Positions 62,579-64,000 of a DNA stretch of 64,000 nt are shown here, in pieces. The stretch lies in NCBI GenBank assembly GCA_902767225.1, contig CACXGN010000003.1, positions 84,784 through 148,783 of the forward strand, in the 5' to 3' direction. The notes beneath the pieces were generated by a model. That model did no database searches. It was not told where the DNA came from and saw only the letters and a list, made by a program, of their open reading frames with translations. The DNA is from an uncultured Eubacteriales bacterium (GTDB lineage Bacteria > Bacillota > Clostridia > Christensenellales > Borkfalkiaceae). The position numbers and the translations under genes are program-made. The number at the start of each line of letters is the position of its first letter. Position 1 is the first letter of the stretch.

Positions 62579-63679
62579 ATGAAAAAAGGGGATAAATTCA
62601 CCGAAAAAGCGGTGGTAAAACCGAATATGCACAAAAACTTAATAAGAATTGCCGTTTTGCTATTGCCGATAGTTTTGCTGTTTTCTCTATACGGTTGCGA
62701 AAAGAGAGAAGACGTTACGCCGATATTTATAAAATATACGGTAACTTTCGTGCAAGAAGGATATGAAGATATTGTAAAAGAAGTCGTAAAGGGGCAAACC
62801 CTTACCGATATTCCCACGCCGCAAAACGATAGGGCGGGCTATACCGCAAAGTGGAATAAAACGGATTTTACAAATATTCAGGAAAGCATAATAGTAGAAA
62901 CAGTTTACGAAGTAAACGAATATAAAGTTTATTTCGATTACGAATTTGACGGTTCTGATATTTCTTATCTTAGTTACGACAGCACGGAAAAAATGTATTA
63001 CCAAAAGGTAACGTTCGACGAATATTATAGCCTTTATGAAGTTTATAAAGACGATTATACTCTTTTATATTATAAAGAGGCGGGAACCGATAATCTCGTT
63101 CAAATAACCGATGAACAATGGAAAATTCCCAAAAATATAGTTCTGCAACCCGAATTTATCGAAAATTCGCTAATTAATTATTCAGTTGTTTTTTTCTACG
63201 GTGAAGACGGAACCGCTCAGAAAACGATAACCAAAAACATAGGCGAAGTTATAGATAAAGAGATAGACGGCGTTCCCGAACTTCCCGAGGAAACGGGGTA
63301 TAGTTACGTATGGGCAACGCTCGACGGTAGAAGAATTATATCGTCTTTTGATGAAGTGCTTAACGAGAATATCGCGCTTTACGTAAAGAAAATGCCGAAG
63401 GCGTATACGATTCACTATTCCGCAGGTAAAAAGGAAGACGGAAGCGATTATATTATGCAATACGGCAACTTTAGGGAAGTTAATACTTTCGATCAAACGG
63501 TGTATTACGGACAGGAATATTTCCTTATCCACCCGAACGGATATGGGTTTGACTTTGTTAAATGGATAGACCTTTCCACCGGTGAAACTTATAGAATAAC
63601 CGATGATATATGGACGCAAATGGACGACCTGTATTTAGAGGCTGTTTGGGAAGAAAGCGACTGGACAGGATATTTTTAA
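62579..63679 (+). CDS. lipoprotein with InlB-type B-repeats
   Basis: A 366-aa protein. The first 16 residues are charged, then MHKNLIRIAVLLLPIVLLFS with lipobox LYGC. Three InlB/Flg_new-type beta-grasp repeats follow, each starting YTVTF/YKVYF/YSVVF and ending in W, e.g. YTVTFVQEGYEDIVKEVVKG..AKWNKTDF and SVVFFYGEDGTAQKTITKNI..YVW; the last ends LYLEAVWEESDWTGYF. It is a surface protein of unknown target. No Shine-Dalgarno site precedes ATG 62579; ATG 62627 with GGTGG 12 bp upstream is the other start and gives an ideal signal peptide. Confidence 0.78.
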   Translation: MKKGDKFTEKAVVKPNMHKNLIRIAVLLLPIVLLFSLYGCEKREDVTPIFIKYTVTFVQEGYEDIVKEVVKGQTLTDIPTPQNDRAGYTAKWNKTDFTNIQESIIVETVYEVNEYKVYFDYEFDGSDISYLSYDSTEKMYYQKVTFDEYYSLYEVYKDDYTLLYYKEAGTDNLVQITDEQWKIPKNIVLQPEFIENSLINYSVVFFYGEDGTAQKTITKNIGEVIDKEIDGVPELPEETGYSYVWATLDGRRIISSFDEVLNENIALYVKKMPKAYTIHYSAGKKEDGSDYIMQYGNFREVNTFDQTVYYGQEYFLIHPNGYGFDFVKWIDLSTGETYRITDDIWTQMDDLYLEAVWEESDWTGYF

Positions 63680-63690
63680 TATAACCTAAT

Positions 63691-63727
63691 AAAAAAGGGG
63701 ATAACGCAAAAAAACGTTATCCTTTTT
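63691..63727 (+). terminator. terminator after the lipoprotein gene
   Basis: GGATAACG (63699-63706) with CGTTATCC (63715-63722), A-run before and T-run after. Confidence 0.85.
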
Positions 63728-63753
63728 CTTTTTGAATTTATAGGTAAAATCGC

Positions 63754-63782
63754 TTGAAATAAAATAAAATATGTGATAATAT
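63754..63782 (+). promoter_or_regulatory. promoter of tRNA-Val
   Basis: TTGAAA (63754-63759), 17-bp spacer, TAATAT (63777-63782). Confidence 0.7.
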
Positions 63783-63791
63783 AAATTGCAC

Positions 63792-63868
63792 GGGGACGTA
63801 GCTCAGTTGGTTAGAGCGCCACGTTGACATCGTGGAGGTCATAAGTTCGAGCCTTACCGCCCCCACCA
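63792..63868 (+). tRNA. tRNA-Val (anticodon GAC)
   Basis: Acceptor GGGGACG with CGCCCCC, A and encoded CCA. Anticodon stem CCACG/CGTGG, loop TTGACAT, anticodon GAC. D-arm GCTC..GAGC is good. Two A-C mismatches are seen: A5 with C68 in the acceptor and the outer T-stem pair A49-C65. It may be functional with weak pairs, or decaying. Confidence 0.88.
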
Positions 63869-63871
63869 AAA

Positions 63872-63902
63872 AGAAAAACACCCTTTTGGGTGTTTTTCTT
63901 TT
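63872..63902 (+). terminator. terminator of tRNA-Val
   Basis: AAAAACACCC-TTTT-GGGTGTTTTT then CTTTT. The last 100 bp of the window hold no gene. Confidence 0.9.
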
Positions 63903-64000
63903 AGTATGTGGTGAGTGAGTGAACTTAATAGTTCGGACGCCTTTGACGGACCTTATCGGATTACATAGTCCTTCGTAGCGAAGCGGAGAAGCGTCTTACC

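Overview
The window looks like the chromosome of a low-to-moderate GC Bacillota of class Clostridia, probably an uncultured gut-type lineage; I cannot name a genus. Signs for this are the block rimP-nusA-ylxR-L7Ae-infB-rbfA-nrnA-truB-ribF, the CIRCE-hrcA-grpE-dnaK-dnaJ-prmA-mtaB block, a T-box leader, rpsU, a PolC-type protein next to ispG, sigma-A promoters with 17-bp spacers and strong Shine-Dalgarno sites.

Layout. 0-1.4 kb: methionine synthesis by the O-acetylhomoserine route (metY end, metA). 1.46-1.81 kb: tmRNA (ssrA), then an AT-rich, probably acquired patch with a candidate ncRNA, a LicD-family transferase and a Cys-rich membrane peptide. 3.7-9.3 kb: rubredoxin, a T-box-controlled XRE-cupin-acyl-CoA synthetase fusion, an MscS channel, a polysaccharide deacetylase and an SSB-like protein. 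9.4-13.6 kb: two membrane-anchored extracytoplasmic proteins around a small regulator-like gene with a LexA/SOS-type box upstream. 13.6-21.7 kb: a compact phage head and short-tail gene set (terminase, portal, scaffold, capsid, adaptor, two tail-like proteins) with no integrase, replication, lysis or repressor genes. 21.7-24.3 kb: ispG and a PolC-derived protein that keeps only the N-terminal, OB and exonuclease parts. 24.4-34.7 kb: translation, RNA and flavin housekeeping operon, endonuclease IV, aminopeptidase and EF-P. 34.8-41.5 kb: FabG-like reductase, CPBP protease, purA, malQ, VanZ-like, S26-like peptidase and proA. 41.6-48.9 kb: heat-shock operon running into prmA, mtaB and a HIT protein. 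48.9-64 kb: accessory region with three LRR_5 (BspA-like) lipoproteins, an XRE regulator with palindromic operators, rpsU, MazF, a tRNA-Arg whose leader carries two tRNA-derived repeats, a HAD lipoprotein, CstA, a MoxR/VWA pair, an FAD-dependent protein, an InlB-type repeat lipoprotein and tRNA-Val.

The strongest candidate for an undescribed system is the SOS-box-associated capsid and packaging module. It has a P22-like gene order, host-like codon use, and is closed by its own terminator directly before ispG. Other strong leads are the PolC remnant with an intact exonuclease site, the T-box on an acyl-CoA synthetase, the tRNA-like repeats in the tRNA-Arg leader, and two genes that appear to make leaderless mRNAs. 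All homology statements come from reading motifs by eye; no database search was run.
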